Assembly (NCBI RefSeq): GCF_900069005.2
Contig: NZ_LN831279.1
Location: 1,877,139-1,941,138, forward strand
Direction of reading: 5' to 3'
DNA: 64,000 bases
DNA from: Paenibacillus sp. GM2
GTDB lineage: Bacteria > Bacillota > Bacilli > Paenibacillales > Paenibacillaceae
Below, piece by piece: positions 26,897 to 35,377 of the stretch. The position numbers and the translations under genes were made by a program. Under the pieces are notes generated by a model. That model did not search any database. It saw only the letters and a program-made list of their open reading frames with translations, and was not told the DNA's origin. The first letter of the stretch is position 1. Each line of letters begins with the position of its first letter.

Positions 26897-28000
26897 TTGG
26901 CGGAATTATTAAAAGATATCTATAATGAAAAGTTTTTATTGGATTTTAGTAAAAAGGTGCAATCCGCTTATAGCGTTTTTGATGCTATGGCGTTTGTAAC
27001 AGCGGTGATGGATGATATATGGGATACGCTTCCGCTTAAAGCCCGGACACGGCGGATTTCCGAGAAGCTAGGGCTGTATCTGCCCCATGATTATGCCGCC
27101 ACGCTGGAGATTTTGCATGCCATTGCAGACAGCTGCATTGGTTTTCCCTATCTTTTCTTTCCGGACTTTGTAGAAGTATATGGTCGGGAGGAACAGCACT
27201 GGGAGCTCTCAATGAACGCATTAGAGAACTTTACGCAAAAATCGTCCGCCGAATTTGCCGTTCGAACCTTTATCCTGGCTGACCCTGAACGGGTTATGCG
27301 CCGGATGTCTTCATGGGCTGAGCACGCCAATGAGCATGTAAGACGGCTTGCCAGCGAAGGCTGCCGTCCGCGTCTTCCCTGGGGACAAGCCCTTCCGATA
27401 TTTAAGAAGGACCCCGCTCCGGTATTGTCCATCCTTGAGCTGCTTAAGGCGGACCCTTCCCTATATGTACGCAAGAGCGTGGCTAATAACCTCAACGACA
27501 TCTCCAAGGACAACCCCTCCCTGGTGCTTGAGACCGGACGCCGCTGGATCGGCTCGCACCCTGATACAGATTGGATCATACGGCATGGCTGCCGCACCCT
27601 GGTTCGCGGAGCGAATCCTGAAGCCATGAAGTTATTTGGCTATGCAAGCACTACAGAGGAAGCTCCGCTTGCCACGTCAGCTTCAATCTCTGTACAGCCG
27701 TTGTCTCTTAGGATTGGCGATAGCAGCGAAATACAATATAGCCTTGATGTCCGTGAAGGCGAATCCCTGCATATTCGGATCGAATACGGGATTTACTTCA
27801 TTAAGGCAAACGGGAAACCGTCGCGCAAATTATTTCTGCTCTCCGATAAGACCCTATCCGGCGGTGTACATCTCACCGGGACAAGAAGCCATAGCTGGGC
27901 TAATTTGACCACACGACGCCATTATCCGGGTCCTCACAATCTTGTGCTTCTCGTAAATGGGGTCGAGGTCGCCGAGACTTCCCTGACGCTTCGTTCGTAA
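26897..28000 (+). CDS. alkC: DNA alkylation repair enzyme, AlkC type
   Basis: HEAT-repeat DNA glycosylase family (AlkC/AlkD) that removes 3-methyladenine-type lesions. The start is TTG, fixed by a strong AAGGAGG seven bases upstream. The 367 residues show the AlkC core: SSAEFAVRTFI, SWAEHANEHVRRLASEGCRP, PRLPWGQALP and DPSLYVRKSVANNLNDISKD, then WIIRHGCRTLVRGANPEA. The last 110 residues form a beta-sandwich (Ig-like) extension (LRIGDSSEIQYSLDVREGES), known in a subset of AlkC proteins and thought to help DNA binding. Monocistronic, ending in a strong terminator. Confidence 0.88.
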   Translation: MAELLKDIYNEKFLLDFSKKVQSAYSVFDAMAFVTAVMDDIWDTLPLKARTRRISEKLGLYLPHDYAATLEILHAIADSCIGFPYLFFPDFVEVYGREEQHWELSMNALENFTQKSSAEFAVRTFILADPERVMRRMSSWAEHANEHVRRLASEGCRPRLPWGQALPIFKKDPAPVLSILELLKADPSLYVRKSVANNLNDISKDNPSLVLETGRRWIGSHPDTDWIIRHGCRTLVRGANPEAMKLFGYASTTEEAPLATSASISVQPLSLRIGDSSEIQYSLDVREGESLHIRIEYGIYFIKANGKPSRKLFLLSDKTLSGGVHLTGTRSHSWANLTTRRHYPGPHNLVLLVNGVEVAETSLTLRS

Positions 28001-28004
28001 AGAC

Positions 28005-28040
28005 AAAAGCATCCCCACCCTGATCGGTGGGGATGCTTTA
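28005..28040. terminator. Bidirectional terminator between convergent genes
   Basis: AAAGCATCCCCACC / GGTGGGGATGCTTT is a perfect 14-bp stem with a six-base loop. It lies between the alkC stop and the stop of the convergent small Sm-like gene and can serve both. Confidence 0.88.
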
Positions 28041-28048
28041 ATGAGTCT

Positions 28049-28249
28049 CTACACTAGTATTATTCTAGCAATATCTCTATAAAAAATTCTCCGTCTTACA
28101 AACACGCCTCTAATTCTAACACGAAGAATAAGAGAGAAAAGCCCTGCAAAGACAATAACGCCTTCTATGCGCCTGCCTGACCTGAGCACTACGATTACAC
28201 GCCGGCCAAAATGCCGTCTAGCAAAACGACGAATCTCAAACAGAGTCAA
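28049..28249 (-). CDS. Small basic Sm-like protein, 66 residues
   Basis: A TTG start preceded by GGAGGTG at six bases fixes the gene; the open frame runs 30 codons further upstream without a site. The product is very basic and hydrophobic: RRVIVVLRSGRRIEGVIV, then LFSLILRVRIRGVFV, then RIFYRDIARIILV. The order of strands and the SGRRIEG and FYRDI signatures recall an Sm/Hfq-like barrel, as in small spore-coat or RNA-binding proteins of Bacilli. That is fold recognition by eye, not a firm match. Convergent with alkC, divergent from the gnt locus. Confidence 0.6.
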   Translation of the reverse strand: MTLFEIRRFARRHFGRRVIVVLRSGRRIEGVIVFAGLFSLILRVRIRGVFVRRRIFYRDIARIILV

Positions 28250-28369
28250 TATAATCACCTCCAAATATGAAGATGATGCTATTTTATGTGGAGCCATTGA
28301 TTCTGATTGTGTGCTTAACTTGGATAAGACAAGTTTCATAAATTGACCTACTATTTATTGCTGTAAAGA

Positions 28370-28470
28370 TGAGCTTATAAGCTCACCCCACAACCTTTAA
28401 GCTAACAATATATCCCCCACCCTCTCCGCATCCCAATCTAAACCTTCAAGTATGCTTGAAGGTTTAGATT
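28370..28470. repeat. Two strong palindromes upstream of the small Sm-like gene
   Basis: TGAGCTTATAAGCTCA (28370-28385) is a perfect 16-bp palindrome. At 28435-28470 a perfect 16-bp stem (AATCTAAACCTTCAAG and its complement) closes on the four-base loop TATG. Neither has a T-run of a terminator. They could be operators, or the second could be the terminator stem of a gene now lost. Confidence 0.55.
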
Positions 28471-28516
28471 CAATTTCAGAGCAAATCATTTTTCTATGAT
28501 TTCAATAATAAAACGC

Positions 28517-28560
28517 TTGCATAATGAACTATCCAGAGTATAATACTTGTATACAAGTAT
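28517..28560 (+). promoter_or_regulatory. gnt promoter with intact GntR operator
   Basis: TTGCAT (28517-28522), a 16-bp spacer and TATAAT (28539-28544) form a good promoter. The 18-bp perfect palindrome ATACTTGTATACAAGTAT (28543-28560) overlaps the -10 and is the form I know as the Bacillus subtilis GntR operator. Its perfect preservation is notable because the gntR gene behind it is broken. Confidence 0.75.
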
Positions 28561-28587
28561 ACTTATAACGAAGAGATTGGTGAAGCC

Positions 28588-28863
28588 TTGACCGATTTAT
28601 CCGTATTTATTTATCCTGAAAGGAGCTTGCAAATGCTTCTGCCCATCTGTTCCTAGCCTGCAAACTTTAAATATGCATGAGTTCCCGCAGTAAAGAAAGC
28701 GGTGCCATTTTGTGAAAAAAGAACTGCCGATTTTCATTTTCCGTCAGGTACTCCATTCTCTATCTGTGAAATCTAATGGTGCTGCCTATGAAAATATGAT
28801 TCGGGATAATTTAAAATCTGTAATGGAAAACCTTATCTGATTGGTAGAGGCGCAAATGGTTAA
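28588..28863 (+). pseudogene. gntR: gntR remnant, gluconate repressor
   Basis: A TTG-start fragment reads LTDLSVFIYPERSLQ and stops after 22 codons, where a GntR N-terminus is expected. At 28712-28840 a frame reads FIFRQVLHSLSV and ENMIRDNLKSVMENLI, which aligns with the middle of the effector domain of Bacillus subtilis GntR (VLFHET and NNLKPVMESFI). A last piece LIGRGANG, ending at 28863, fits the family tail. The DNA-binding helix-turn-helix and most of the effector domain are missing. The gene order R-K-P and the operator upstream support the call. The first fragment is the least certain. Confidence 0.6.
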
Positions 28864-28884
28864 CTAAAGGAGTAAAACAACATC

Positions 28885-29227
28885 ATGAGCAGCTACATGT
28901 TAGGTATAGATATTGGCACCACAAGCACCAAATCGGTCTTGTTCACCGTTCAAGGCGAAGTCGTTCAAACCGAAAATATAGGTTACCCCCTGTACCACCT
29001 GGGCGGATAATCGCAGTGAAGCATGGGCTCGGAAGATTAAAGAGGAACTGAACGGCCATGAAGTTTATAGACGTACAGGCACCCCGATCCACCCCATGTC
29101 CCCATTAAGCAAAATAACCTGGATCGTTCATGATCGGCCCGAAATCGCAACCAAAGTCAAAAAATATATAGGCATCAACCTGTCCAGAGTATTAACAGAT
29201 GAATATACACGCATAACCGATTATTAG
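28885..29227 (+). pseudogene. gntK: gntK remnant, gluconate kinase
   Basis: A good AAAGGAG precedes ATG and the FGGY-kinase N-terminus MSSYMLGIDIGTTSTKSVLF (nucleotide-binding DIGTTSTK). After 35 codons about 60 residues are lost and the frame shifts; it resumes as TTWADNRSEAWARKIKEE and GTPIHPMSPLSKITWIVHD, which is gluconokinase sequence. After KKYIGI it jumps to LSRVLTDEYTRITDY, which fits the extreme C-terminus. Two internal deletions therefore leave about 115 of some 510 codons. No kinase activity is possible. It lies 60 bp upstream of the intact permease gene. Confidence 0.85.
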
Positions 29228-29286
29228 AGAAGTCTGATCCAGGACAACTCATCTAAACTAATCTAAAGCAGCAAGGGGATTTTACG

Positions 29287-30633
29287 ATGCCATTAATTAT
29301 TGTAGCCATTGGGATAGTCGCATTACTGATACTAATTATGTTCCTAAAATTAAACACCTTCGTATCGCTGATTATTGTATCTTTCGGGGTTTCATTAGCA
29401 CTTGGCATTCCGCTGGATAACATAGTAACGACCATTGAGTCTGGATTAGGCGGAACCTTAGGCCACTTAGCGCTTATCTTTGGTCTTGGCGCCATGTTGG
29501 GCAAGCTGCTCTCCGATTCCGGCGGCGCTCAGCGGATCGCTATGACCCTGGTGAACAAATTCGGTGAGAAGAACATCCAATGGGCCGTTGTAACAGCCTC
29601 ATTCATTATTGGTATTGCCCTATTTTTTGAAGTAGGTCTGGTATTATTAATTCCGATTATCTTTGCCATATCCAGAGAATTGAAAGTTTCTATTCTCTAT
29701 CTTGGCATTCCGATGGGCGCAGCGCTGTCTGTGACGCACGGATTTCTGCCGCCGCATCCAGGACCAACTGCAATTGCGGGTGAACTCGGAGCGAACCTTG
29801 GCCATGTATTGCTATACGGATTAATCGTAGCTGTTCCAACGGTGATCATTGCTGGCCCCTTATTTACGAAGCTGGCTAAACGGTTGGTGCCCGAAGCATT
29901 TACAAAAACAGGGGATATACGCTCCCTGGGCGAACAGAAAGTATTTAAACTCGAAGACACACCCGGGTTTGGAATTAGTGTTTTTACCGCTTTGCTGCCC
30001 GTTATTCTTATGTCTATCGGTACATTTATTACTCTGCTGCAAAAAACGATAGGGTTTCAGGAAAATGCTCTTGTCAAAGGCATCGGATTTATCGGGAACG
30101 CGGATGTATCCATGCTGATATCCTTATTAGTTGCGATCTATACGATGGGATTGGCAAGAAAGATTCCAATCAAGCAGGTCATGGAATCTTGCTCCACCGC
30201 AATCTCCAATATCGGGATGATGCTCTTGATCATCGGTGGAGGCGGAGTCTTCAAGCAAGTATTAATTGATGGAGGCGTTGGCGACTACGTAGCAGAGTTA
30301 TTCCAGGGAACCTCATTGTCGCCAATCCTGCTGGCCTGGATCATCGCTGCCATCTTGCGTATTTCCTTGGGCTCTGCTACGGTCGCCGCTTTAACGACTA
30401 CCGGTCTGGTCCTCCCCATGTTAGGACAAACCGACGTGAACCTGGCTCTAGTCGTGCTTGCAACCGGGGCCGGCAGTGTTATTGCCTCGCACGTAAATGA
30501 TGCCGGCTTCTGGATGTTCAAGGAATACTTTGGCTTAAGCATGAAGGAGACCTTTGCCACCTGGACCCTGCTTGAGACGATTATATCCGTAGCTGGCTTA
30601 GGCGTTATCCTATTGTTAAGCCTGGTCATCTAA
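29287..30633 (+). CDS. gntP: Gluconate permease, GntP family
   Basis: A 448-residue proton symporter with about 12 to 14 hydrophobic helices, the family segments GLGAMLGKLLSDSGGAQRIA, LGIPMGAALSVTHGFLPPHP, and the C-terminal GAGSVIASHVNDAGFWMFKE. All are intact and the length is normal. It is the last gene of what was a gntR-gntK-gntP operon; the two upstream genes are decayed. Without gntK, imported gluconate needs a kinase encoded elsewhere, or the permease now carries another sugar acid. No terminator lies between it and the convergent YciI gene, five bases away. Confidence 0.95.
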   Translation: MPLIIVAIGIVALLILIMFLKLNTFVSLIIVSFGVSLALGIPLDNIVTTIESGLGGTLGHLALIFGLGAMLGKLLSDSGGAQRIAMTLVNKFGEKNIQWAVVTASFIIGIALFFEVGLVLLIPIIFAISRELKVSILYLGIPMGAALSVTHGFLPPHPGPTAIAGELGANLGHVLLYGLIVAVPTVIIAGPLFTKLAKRLVPEAFTKTGDIRSLGEQKVFKLEDTPGFGISVFTALLPVILMSIGTFITLLQKTIGFQENALVKGIGFIGNADVSMLISLLVAIYTMGLARKIPIKQVMESCSTAISNIGMMLLIIGGGGVFKQVLIDGGVGDYVAELFQGTSLSPILLAWIIAAILRISLGSATVAALTTTGLVLPMLGQTDVNLALVVLATGAGSVIASHVNDAGFWMFKEYFGLSMKETFATWTLLETIISVAGLGVILLLSLVI

Positions 30634-30638
30634 TGCGG

Positions 30639-31070
30639 CTATAATTTTCTTAACATCTGCAGATAACCCTGCAAGTCAGCCTCCAAGGCATGTATGCCGG
30701 GCTCTGATAGAGAATCTGCGTTCTCATGGAGGCTTCTTAGCTCGATTGTACTCCCCAGGCCCGTTGGAATCGGCATGCGAATTGCCCATTCCAGGGCCTC
30801 TTCTTCTGTTTGAACATCGATCACTACGAATTCGGCCACAAGTTCTTGATCTACTGGAAAAGGGCCCGCTTGGATCTTTGGCTGCCCTCCCTCCGGCGGA
30901 TAACATATCCTGATGCCTCTGGAACTGGGGGTAAGCTCTTCGGCAGTCAGAAGCGCCCCGGCTTCAACCAAAGATCGCTTATATGCCTTCATGGCATCGA
31001 CAAACTCCTGACTGTAATGAATCCCCGTCTCCGAGAATCCATTTGCTTTTACTATAAGCATAAATCGCAT
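30639..31070 (-). CDS. YciI/DGPF-domain protein, variant motif
   Basis: A 143-residue dimeric ferredoxin-like fold protein of the YCII family, which accompanies ECF42-type sigma factors. It starts MRFMLIVKANGFSETG, has the AGPFPVDQELVAEF segment in place of the canonical DGPF, and RMPIPTGLG. It lies downstream of the sigma factor gene (45-bp gap). It is a paralogue of the protein encoded on the other side of the sigma gene, but with the DGPF motif changed to AGPF, which may mean a different role. Function of the family is not established. Confidence 0.88.
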   Translation of the reverse strand: MRFMLIVKANGFSETGIHYSQEFVDAMKAYKRSLVEAGALLTAEELTPSSRGIRICYPPEGGQPKIQAGPFPVDQELVAEFVVIDVQTEEEALEWAIRMPIPTGLGSTIELRSLHENADSLSEPGIHALEADLQGYLQMLRKL

Positions 31071-31115
31071 ATGGGGGGTTCTCCCTTCGACCTCATGATC
31101 ATCATGATCTATAGA

Positions 31116-32381
31116 TTATTGATATGTCCCCGATTCACAATCAGCTGCCCGTTGAAGCAGCAGCTCGCGCTCACGGGCATTCCGCGTCATCGATGCCGCG
31201 CGTCCGAATTCTGACCGTGCTTCATCATACCTTCCCAGCTTTGCCAGCAAATCGGCACGAACGCTGGGGAGCAAGTGGTACCCTTTTAAGGCAGGCTCCT
31301 TGTTCAGCTCGTCAACGAGCTGCAGTCCGAAGGCGGGACCAAAGGCCATCGATATCGCGACCGCCCGGTTCAATTCGACGATCGGCGAGGGCGTTAACCG
31401 GGCAAGCGCTTCGTAAAGCGCCGCGATACGGATCCAATCCGTCTCAGCTGGGGAACGCGCCGCGGCATGGCAAGCAGATATGGCTGCTTGCAAAGCGTAA
31501 GGGCCGAGCGGCCTTCCTAGCCTACGGCTACGCTCTAACGCCGTTATGCCGCGGCGAATTAGCAGTTGATCCCACTTTGCGCGATTTTGATCCATAAGCA
31601 GGATCGGTTCTCCCTTCGCATTAATCCTGGTCTTTAGACGCGAAGCTTGAATCTCCATCAACGCTACCAGTCCGTGAACTTCCGGTTCATATGGCGCAAT
31701 CTCAGCCAGTATCCTTCCCAGCCTGAGCGCTTCCTGACATAGCAAAGGCCGAATCCAATGCTCCCCGGAAGTCGCGGAATACCCCTCATTGAACATTAAA
31801 TAAATAACTTCAAGTACCGCGGCCATACGCTGATCCAGTTCCTCCCCTTCAGGCACTTCAAAAGGGACCTTCTCGGCGCTAAGCGTTCTCTTCGCCCGAA
31901 CTATCCGCTGAGCAACCGTAGACTCTGCTACCAGGAAAGAGCGGGCAATTTCATCGGTGGTCAGACCGCATAACAGACGAAGCGTCAGCGCTACCCGGGC
32001 ATCCTGGGAGAGTACCGGATGGCATGTCATAAAGATCAGACGAAGGAGATCATCACTGATCTCGCCATCCAAAGCTTGATCCACCTCATCTTCTGTATAT
32101 AAAGGAGCTGTGCGGCCAATCTCACCGTATTTCTGATCGCGCAGCTTGCTCCGGCGCATAAAATCAATGGCGCGACGCTTCGCGGTTGTCATCAGCCATC
32201 CGCCCGGATTGTCCGGAATGCCGGTCTCCGGCCAGCGTTCAAGGGCAATAAGCAGCGCGTCCTGGGCCAGATCTTCCGCGAGGGCCACATCCCTCACCAT
32301 TCGTGTCAGCCCTGCAATAAGCTTCGCCGATTCCATCCGCCATATCGCATCAATGGTTCGATGTGTCTGGACTGAGCTCAC
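31116..32381 (-). CDS. ECF42-type RNA polymerase sigma factor with C-terminal extension
   Basis: The 421 residues hold region 2 (ARDVALAEDLAQDALLIALE-like segment and PGGWLMTTAKRRAIDFMRR), region 4 (LTLRLLCGLTTDEIARSFLV) and a 200-residue C-terminal TPR-like extension (SLRL/NRAVAISMAFGPAFGL, LLPSVRADLLAKLGRYDEAR). This architecture marks group ECF42 (DUF6596), which works without a classical anti-sigma factor; the C-terminal extension is thought to control activity. The GTG start overlaps the stop of the upstream DGPF gene by four bases (GTGA), so the two are translationally coupled, as is usual for the group. Confidence 0.92.
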   Translation of the reverse strand: MSSVQTHRTIDAIWRMESAKLIAGLTRMVRDVALAEDLAQDALLIALERWPETGIPDNPGGWLMTTAKRRAIDFMRRSKLRDQKYGEIGRTAPLYTEDEVDQALDGEISDDLLRLIFMTCHPVLSQDARVALTLRLLCGLTTDEIARSFLVAESTVAQRIVRAKRTLSAEKVPFEVPEGEELDQRMAAVLEVIYLMFNEGYSATSGEHWIRPLLCQEALRLGRILAEIAPYEPEVHGLVALMEIQASRLKTRINAKGEPILLMDQNRAKWDQLLIRRGITALERSRRLGRPLGPYALQAAISACHAAARSPAETDWIRIAALYEALARLTPSPIVELNRAVAISMAFGPAFGLQLVDELNKEPALKGYHLLPSVRADLLAKLGRYDEARSEFGRAASMTRNARERELLLQRAADCESGTYQ

Positions 32382-32812
32382 GCGTTCTTCTGCTCCTCAA
32401 CCTGCCTGCGAAGCGCGGCTTCTTTGGCCAGTGTATCGGGATTGTCCATCAATTCCTCGACTTCGAACACCTGCCTAAGCTCAATCTCCCCTTGTCCCAA
32501 CCCATGTGGATCCGGCATGCGCAGCGCCCATTCGACCGCTTCTTCCCTCGATTTAACCTCGATCAGCGTATATCCGGCGATGAGCTCCTTGGACTCCGTA
32601 AACGGACCGTCCACCAATTTCGGTTTGCCCCCCGGCTCCGGGTAAGCAATCCGGATTGCGCTTGAGCTAGGCATTAGTCCGTCGGCGGCCAGCAGCACAC
32701 CGGCCTTCACCAATTCTTCGTTATATTTCTGCATCGCATCAATAAGCTCTTGACTGGGCATAACCCCGGCCTCCGAATCGGTTGTTGCTTTTACAATCAA
32801 CATAAATCTCAT
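32378..32812 (-). CDS. YciI/DGPF-domain protein coupled to the sigma factor
   Basis: A 144-residue paralogue of the protein at 30639, here with the canonical motif VDGPFTESKELIAGY and RMPDPHGLGQGEIELRQV. It precedes and overlaps the ECF42 sigma gene, with a good AAGGAGAG ribosome site. DGPF proteins are the hallmark neighbour of ECF42 factors; whether they sense a signal or are targets is open. Confidence 0.92.
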   Translation of the reverse strand: MRFMLIVKATTDSEAGVMPSQELIDAMQKYNEELVKAGVLLAADGLMPSSSAIRIAYPEPGGKPKLVDGPFTESKELIAGYTLIEVKSREEAVEWALRMPDPHGLGQGEIELRQVFEVEELMDNPDTLAKEAALRRQVEEQKNA

Positions 32813-32989
32813 AAGTCGATCTCTCCTTAGTTAGATGGATTCACTTACAGTTGAAGAGCTTCCACAGGCAATTTTGCAGTGAAAGCTGAGACTCAGCCGC
32901 AAGCAAGCAGCGAATTGAGTACAGCTCATGGTCATGCGCCAATATACAAGCGCGCCTCGGCCAAACCTGAAATCATGAGCAGGGTGTGA

Positions 32990-33802
32990 TTACGATTTAG
33001 TGCTAAAGAATGCTTCGAGCTCGGATGAAACCTGCTTGGTATTGAGCTTTTTCGTGTGACCGAGGCCTTTTTTGCTCAGCAATCTTGCATTCGGGAGTAC
33101 ATCCGCTAATGCTTGGGCCGCATGCCGCAGTGCCACCGGGCTCTCGGTACCTTCCATGACCAGCGTTGGCATCTTAACGGCATCCCACAATTTTGCAGGA
33201 AGAGCCTTGCCATCCATATATCCATCGAGCAGGGCCGCATCGTAAGGCAGAGTGTGAGCAAGCGATGTCAGATTAGACCATACGCCGGGCATGACCCGCA
33301 TCATGCTAACAACCCATGAAGGCGCCCCCATTCCCCGGGTCATAAAATATTTGACCGTCTCGCCTCGCCGATTCGCAGACATCAGGGCGGATACTTGTCT
33401 GGCAAAGTCTTGCGGCGGCTTATGTCCGGCATTATCAACGACAAAGGGAGGTTCATGAAGGATTAGCTTCTGAATATTCGCCCCTCTCGCCGCAGCCTGC
33501 AGAGCTAAAATGGCTCCGGATGATAAGCCCCACACATAAGCGGAGCCCCCCGCTTCGTCAATCATCGCCTGCAGATCTTCAATCTCACGCTCAATCGAAT
33601 AGGTTGATGCATCTCCGCTGTCGCCGCGCCCGCGGCGATCGTAATTGAAAACGGTAAAATTGGCTGATAACAGATTGGCCATTTGCACCTGTCCGGGAAA
33701 TTTACGGTAGCTAAATGCTCCCCCTACAAATATTAGCGACGGTCCTTGACCAACACGATCATAAGCAATGGATGTGCCATCTTTTGAAATTACTGAATAC
33801 AT
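32990..33802 (-). CDS. Alpha/beta hydrolase
   Basis: A 270-residue cytoplasmic enzyme of the alpha/beta hydrolase fold: oxyanion strand SLIFVGGAF, YDRRGRGDSGD after beta-4, nucleophile elbow GLSSG (Ser94 likely), late Asp/Glu in LVMEGTESPV and the catalytic His in GLGHTKK. No signal peptide. It follows a DHFR-like gene by 34 bp in what looks like a two-gene operon. Probably an esterase; substrate unknown. Confidence 0.88.
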   Translation of the reverse strand: MYSVISKDGTSIAYDRVGQGPSLIFVGGAFSYRKFPGQVQMANLLSANFTVFNYDRRGRGDSGDASTYSIEREIEDLQAMIDEAGGSAYVWGLSSGAILALQAAARGANIQKLILHEPPFVVDNAGHKPPQDFARQVSALMSANRRGETVKYFMTRGMGAPSWVVSMMRVMPGVWSNLTSLAHTLPYDAALLDGYMDGKALPAKLWDAVKMPTLVMEGTESPVALRHAAQALADVLPNARLLSKKGLGHTKKLNTKQVSSELEAFFSTKS

Positions 33803-33836
33803 CGTACATTCTCCTTTTCATATCTATCTCTAATCT

Positions 33837-34403
33837 CTATTTCTCCGGCTCGTAGGTAGAAATCACAACCCCTGATTTCAATGTCTTAACCTCGATGAGA
33901 CGCATTGACGCTCTCTCATTTCCTTCTCTGAACAATCGTTGCCCGTCGCCTAAGATCACCGGGTGAACCCAGAGTCGATATTCATCAATGAGCTGATGCT
34001 TCATCAGCGTCTGAGCAAGATCACCGCTGCCAACGACGAGCAAATCTCCGCTTAATTGCTGCTTGAGCTTGACGGCTTCTTCAGCCGCTTCACCAAGAAG
34101 GATTGAAGTATTCCACTCCGCCTGGCTTAAGCTTCTCGACATAACGAACTTCGCCATTTGGTTCATCCGCTCAGCCAGCCCTCGCATACCAGTCGCCAAT
34201 GGCCAGGAGGCCGCGAAACCCTCGTATGTTTTGCGGCCGAGCAAAAGCGCTTCCACCGCATGGGCCTGTTCAACAATCCGTTCCAGGTGCTCCTCGCCTA
34301 CATACGGCATCTGCCAGCCGCCATATTCGTATTCATTCGGATCGCCTGGCGCCTGCATAACGCCATCCAATGATACGAATTGCTGCATTATGATTTTTCC
34401 CAT
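33837..34403 (-). CDS. Dihydrofolate reductase-like protein (RibD C-terminal fold)
   Basis: The 188 residues match the family of small stand-alone RibD_C/DHFR-type reductases that bind NADPH: MQQFVSLDGVMQAPGDP at the start, LLLGRKTYEGFAASWP, and LLVVGSGDLAQTLMKHQLID near the middle. It is not the folate-cycle DHFR. It lies upstream of the alpha/beta hydrolase and likely shares a transcript with it. The physiological substrate of this group is generally unknown. Confidence 0.88.
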   Translation of the reverse strand: MGKIIMQQFVSLDGVMQAPGDPNEYEYGGWQMPYVGEEHLERIVEQAHAVEALLLGRKTYEGFAASWPLATGMRGLAERMNQMAKFVMSRSLSQAEWNTSILLGEAAEEAVKLKQQLSGDLLVVGSGDLAQTLMKHQLIDEYRLWVHPVILGDGQRLFREGNERASMRLIEVKTLKSGVVISTYEPEK

Positions 34404-34758
34404 AACCTGATTCTCCGTCCTTCCTTGTCATAAGGTTGTTTTCCAAGCGTCGCGCGCATTCGGATGTTCTTCATCCGCGCCTCGCTGAACTCGCTGTTAT
34501 ATAGACAACGAACGACGATAGAGAGAATCGACATGGCATCAGAAAATTTTTCAATTATTTTTTTAGATTGCTTACACCTCTTCAGAAGCAGACAAACAGA
34601 TCATCATTGCAACTAGTATAAAAACGAAAAGGTTAGCTTAGGACACGCGCAGAAATGAAAATTGAGGAGGTCCGTGCCGGCAAAAAGAACATGCCAAGAA
34701 GTCCGCATAAGCCTAACCAGCTCCTATACGGACTTTTGTTGTCGGAATGCCATTGATT
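34404..34758. other. 355-bp intergenic region after the pentapeptide gene
   Basis: On the minus strand it begins with a hairpin (AAGTCCGTAT / TTATGCGGACTT at about 34697-34736) that may end the toxin-immunity transcript, then an AT-rich stretch. A weakly protein-like reading just before the DHFR-like gene (around 34420-34490) has no start or ribosome site and is not called. I see no further gene here. Confidence 0.4.
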
Positions 34759-35349
34759 TTACCCTCTTCCCTGTTCCAAGAGCCACTGGTGTACCGCTTC
34801 CCCCTCCAGCCTCACGGGCTCCGCTGCTGTCCCGATGATAACATAATTGGCGGATACCTCATCAAGCCCTCTTGCCGCTTTGAAGTCAGTTCCGCAGAGC
34901 AGCGCTCCATCAAGAATAGCACCCGATAAATCAGCAGCAGCAAAATTAGCGTGACTTAAGTTAGCCTTTCGAAATGAGGCCCGGCGCAAATCGGCCGCAA
35001 ACAAATCAGCTGAGCTAAGATCCGCCTCTTCAAAGGACGCCTTGATCGCGATGCTATTTTTCAAAACGGCTTCTTTCAAGGAGGCAAAATCAAATACGGC
35101 TTTGCTGATTAAGCTATCCGATAGATCCGCGCCATCGAAGGAGGTACTCAAAAAATAGCCATCGCTCATGTCGTTATTTGTTAATATGGCCCGGTTCAAA
35201 TTGGATTCCACAATTAACGAACAGCTTAGATTTAATCCCCTCATCTCAATTCCGCTCATTTCGGCATGTTCAATTTCTAATTTTTCACCATTTTTACCAT
35301 CTGAGATTGCCCATTCGTTATGTTTCAAAAAAAGGTTGTTCATATCCAT
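34759..35349 (-). CDS. Pentapeptide-repeat protein, candidate immunity protein
   Basis: The 196 residues from the ATG are fixed by AAGGAGGG six bases upstream (the frame opens 18 codons earlier, without a site). A short N-terminal part is followed by about twenty A(D/N)Lxx-type pentapeptides (about 50-150; FDGADLSDSL, FEEADLSSADLFAADL, FRKANLSHANFAAADL), which form a right-handed beta-helix. The end VRLEGEAVHQWLLEQ is not repetitive. It follows the PrsW-toxin fusion gene by only 28 bp on the same strand. In polymorphic toxin loci that position is where the immunity gene lies. The immunity role is an inference from position; pentapeptide proteins also protect gyrase or have unknown roles. Confidence 0.85.
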   Translation of the reverse strand: MDMNNLFLKHNEWAISDGKNGEKLEIEHAEMSGIEMRGLNLSCSLIVESNLNRAILTNNDMSDGYFLSTSFDGADLSDSLISKAVFDFASLKEAVLKNSIAIKASFEEADLSSADLFAADLRRASFRKANLSHANFAAADLSGAILDGALLCGTDFKAARGLDEVSANYVIIGTAAEPVRLEGEAVHQWLLEQGRG

Positions 35350-35377
35350 GCTAACCCTCCTTCCGGGACTTTTTCCG

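Noticed and set aside
34690..34755. 21-codon plus-strand frame after AGGAGG near the end of the pentapeptide gene
   Set aside because: Spacing to ATG is too long and the frame overlaps the hairpin and the end of the minus-strand gene.
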